A stretch of 64,000 nt of DNA. Source: Nitrospirales bacterium. Lineage in GTDB: Bacteria > Nitrospirota > Nitrospiria > Nitrospirales > UBA8639. The stretch covers positions 310,001-374,000 of the forward strand of contig JAJDBP010000002.1 of assembly GCA_029261295.1 (NCBI GenBank), written 5' to 3'. The stretch's first letter is position 1. Each line of letters opens with the position of its first letter. Under the pieces are notes generated by a model, which made no database searches, was not told where the DNA came from, and saw only the letters and a list, made by a program, of their open reading frames with translations. The translations under genes were made by a program, and so were the position numbers. Of the stretch, positions 62,451 to 64,000 are shown piece by piece.

Positions 62451-63281
62451 TCAGCGTTTCTTTTGACAGGCCGGACAAAAGAATGAACTGCGTTCTTTCT
62501 GAAGGCGTTTGATGACGGTTGGGCATCCATGCTGACAGGGCGTCCCATCCTTTTGATAGACCTGATGCGAATCCTGAAAGTGCCCTTGTGTTCCGTTGGG
62601 AGTACGGAAGTCGCGAATAGAGGACCCTCCAGCAGTAATCGCTTCTCGCAAGACCTCTTGCATCGTTTGATAGAGGCGTTGGCATGAGGTTCGTCGAAGT
62701 TGGTGTCCTTTGGCATCAGGGTGAATATTGGCACGATAGAGAATTTCATTGGCGTAAATATTTCCAATGCCAGCTAGCCGATGTTGGTTGAGGAGGAAGG
62801 CTTTCAGTTGGCCATGCGTTGTTTGAATAAGCTGGCAAAACGCCTCTTTGGTAATAGTCAGAGCGTCAGGTCCAAATCGGCGCTTAATGAAAGCTTCCAA
62901 CCCCGGGGGCTCAAACAGCCAGAGCCGTCCAAATCTTCGAGGATTCCAATAATGGAGCTCGTTTTTTTTGGTTCCAGACAATCTGATCTGGCAATGGATA
63001 TGTTGAGGGGATGTTGCGAAATGAGCCTTATAAAACCAAAGCCCCGTCATGCCGAGCTCGGAAAGGAGATACCGGCTTTCCTGTAAGCGTTGGCAGGTCA
63101 TCACCACGCATTTTCCCATTCGCTGAACATGGGTCAATGTTGCTCCGTGAAACCAGGGGATTAGGTCACGCCCTGTTCTGATGATATCCGACCGATGAAC
63201 CGTGACAGTTTGAATCGTAGACCCAACAACATGTTTTTTGAGGTGCTGGACGACCACTTCGACTTCGGGAAGTTCGGGCAT
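62451..63281 (-). CDS. mutM: Formamidopyrimidine-DNA glycosylase
   Basis: Removes 8-oxoguanine and FaPy lesions. The mature Pro2 nucleophile and Glu3 are in MPELPEVEVV; NIYANEILYRANIHP and the GGSSIRDF block are present. Start 63281 is fixed by the catalytic N-terminus, so the upstream frame is not used. The C-terminal finger reads PCQHGC ... FFCPACQ, with three residues between the first cysteines instead of the usual two. Length 276. Confidence 0.93.
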   Translation of the reverse strand: MPELPEVEVVVQHLKKHVVGSTIQTVTVHRSDIIRTGRDLIPWFHGATLTHVQRMGKCVVMTCQRLQESRYLLSELGMTGLWFYKAHFATSPQHIHCQIRLSGTKKNELHYWNPRRFGRLWLFEPPGLEAFIKRRFGPDALTITKEAFCQLIQTTHGQLKAFLLNQHRLAGIGNIYANEILYRANIHPDAKGHQLRRTSCQRLYQTMQEVLREAITAGGSSIRDFRTPNGTQGHFQDSHQVYQKDGTPCQHGCPTVIKRLQKERSSFFCPACQKKR

Positions 63282-63486
63282 GGAGACGAATCTTTGGGAA
63301 AGAAGTATTGTGAGAGAAGCGGCGTGAGTGAGAGCCACGACTATATGGTCTTGTTATGACCAATGACGAGTTGTACCAGATTCCCGGTCGAATCCGGAAA
63401 TGTTTCTAGTTCTGGATTATAAGATGATGGGCTAACCATCTGATCCCTGATGCGGAAGAGAAACAGACCAGGTGCATGAAATGATG

Positions 63487-63912
63487 TTATCGATCAGAGG
63501 AGCGGGCCAGAGTTTTTGTTTTCAATTTTTCGATTACCGAGGCCAAGCAAGGAAGGGGAGTGGTGCCAGGTCGTTTTTGTGTGACCAGGGCCTGGGCTTC
63601 TTCGAAGGAAAGCCCAAGTTTGCAGCAAAAATAGGCAATAATGAGTGAAGGTGAGCGCCCGAAACCTGCACGACAGGCTACTAAAATATGATGTTCTGGA
63701 AGATGCCGGGTGAGCCAGGTGATTCCCATGTCCAGATCGATGGGGTCGGGTTCCGTATATTCTTTGAGAGGGAGTCGGGCAAAGAGGATATCGGAGGCTT
63801 GAGCAAGGTGAATGTCTAATGCAGTCCAGAGGACTGCGGTAATAAAGGCTGGAGGAGATTCTGCATCTGCCTGTTCACCAATATAGAGCTGTTGGTCAAC
63901 ATAACTGATCAT
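63487..63912 (-). CDS. Dual-specificity-type protein phosphatase
   Basis: A 141-residue cytoplasmic phosphatase. The signature ACRAGFGRSPSLIIAY gives C-x5-R, with the general acid Asp probably in TEPDPIDLDMGI. The His before the catalytic Cys is replaced by Ala. AAAGGG upstream supports the ATG at 63912; an in-frame start at 63948 is possible. It is separated from mutM by 205 bp in which I see nothing. The right window edge has no further gene I can support. Confidence 0.8.
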   Translation of the reverse strand: MISYVDQQLYIGEQADAESPPAFITAVLWTALDIHLAQASDILFARLPLKEYTEPDPIDLDMGITWLTRHLPEHHILVACRAGFGRSPSLIIAYFCCKLGLSFEEAQALVTQKRPGTTPLPCLASVIEKLKTKTLARSSDR

Positions 63913-64000
63913 TATCCCTTTCTTGTCGGCAAGGAGATGGACAAACACAAGCGGGATACAACCGACATATCGTGCCCGCCATGCCCTAAATCCTTGGTGG

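Overview
This 64 kb window is an ordinary bacterial chromosome stretch with dense, short-spaced operons, interrupted by one integrated mobile element and a few small accessory patches. Membrane-anchored and exported proteins, a lipid-A-type glycosyltransferase cassette and a TolB-like protein point to a Gram-negative (diderm) cell. By eye the base composition is near half G+C, except for one clearly AT-rich defence-type gene (5843-6643). The gene set (NuoF plus a 2Fe-2S ferredoxin, a citramalate-type isoleucine route, two unfamiliar exported proteins) would fit a Nitrospira-like member of the Nitrospirota. That is a guess from gene content, not a demonstrated assignment.

Layout. 1-2.8 kb: the end of nuoF, a ferredoxin, an animal-type 6-pyruvoyl-tetrahydropterin synthase and folE. 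3-5.5 kb: an alpha/beta hydrolase and rarA. 5.5-8.7 kb: a structured dispersed repeat, an Abi-alpha family gene and an ABC-F ATPase. 8.8-10.5 kb: tRNA-Ala, purA and tRNA-Lys. 10.45-18.2 kb: a 7.7 kb integrative element in the 3' half of tRNA-Lys, bounded by 51-bp identical direct repeats. It carries a tyrosine integrase, a small HTH protein, a primase zinc-finger protein, a DUF3987-type replication protein, a HEPN-like protein, a KTSC lipoprotein and several unknowns. 18.3-21.9 kb: an HDOD-GAF protein, a SWIM-finger protein and a MinD/ParA-type ATPase. 22-32 kb: the translation/RNA operon rimP-nusA-infB-ylxP-rbfA-truB-rpsO-pnp followed by an M16 peptidase. 32-34 kb: two exported unknowns. 33.6-39.2 kb, minus strand: pdxJ-nnr-tsaE-mutS. 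39.4-47.2 kb: aspartate-family amino-acid genes (aminotransferase-hom-thrC-PGM-like-lysC-cimA). 47.4-48.2 kb: an ihfA-like gene, a MerR regulator and tRNA-Pro. 48.7-51.6 kb: a GT2 / LAB_N / GT39 glycosylation cassette. 51.6-52.9 kb: a second copy of the structured repeat, a small zinc-ribbon gene and a decayed PAP2 fragment. 52.9-64 kb: an M6 metalloprotease with two P domains, a PAP2 phosphatase, a PD40 protein, an M1 aminopeptidase, ftsY, ybeY, phoH, mutM and a small dual-specificity-type phosphatase.

How the parts fit. The rimP operon appears to start from a promoter followed almost at once by an intrinsic-terminator-like hairpin, as expected for NusA-sensitive feedback. The threonine cluster lacks a recognisable thrB and instead carries a phosphoglycerate-mutase-like protein that has lost several expected metal ligands. 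Many promoters in the window share a TTGAC(A)-N17-TA...T architecture, with TAGCAT as the -10 box at three of them.

The least explained structures are: a 9-bp-periodic inverted ACGAA/TTCGT array in front of a small unknown gene of the integrated element; the roughly 195-bp dispersed repeat, whose hairpin keeps its loop while the closing base pair flips between copies; and the integrase, whose C-terminal tail would change between integrated and circular forms.
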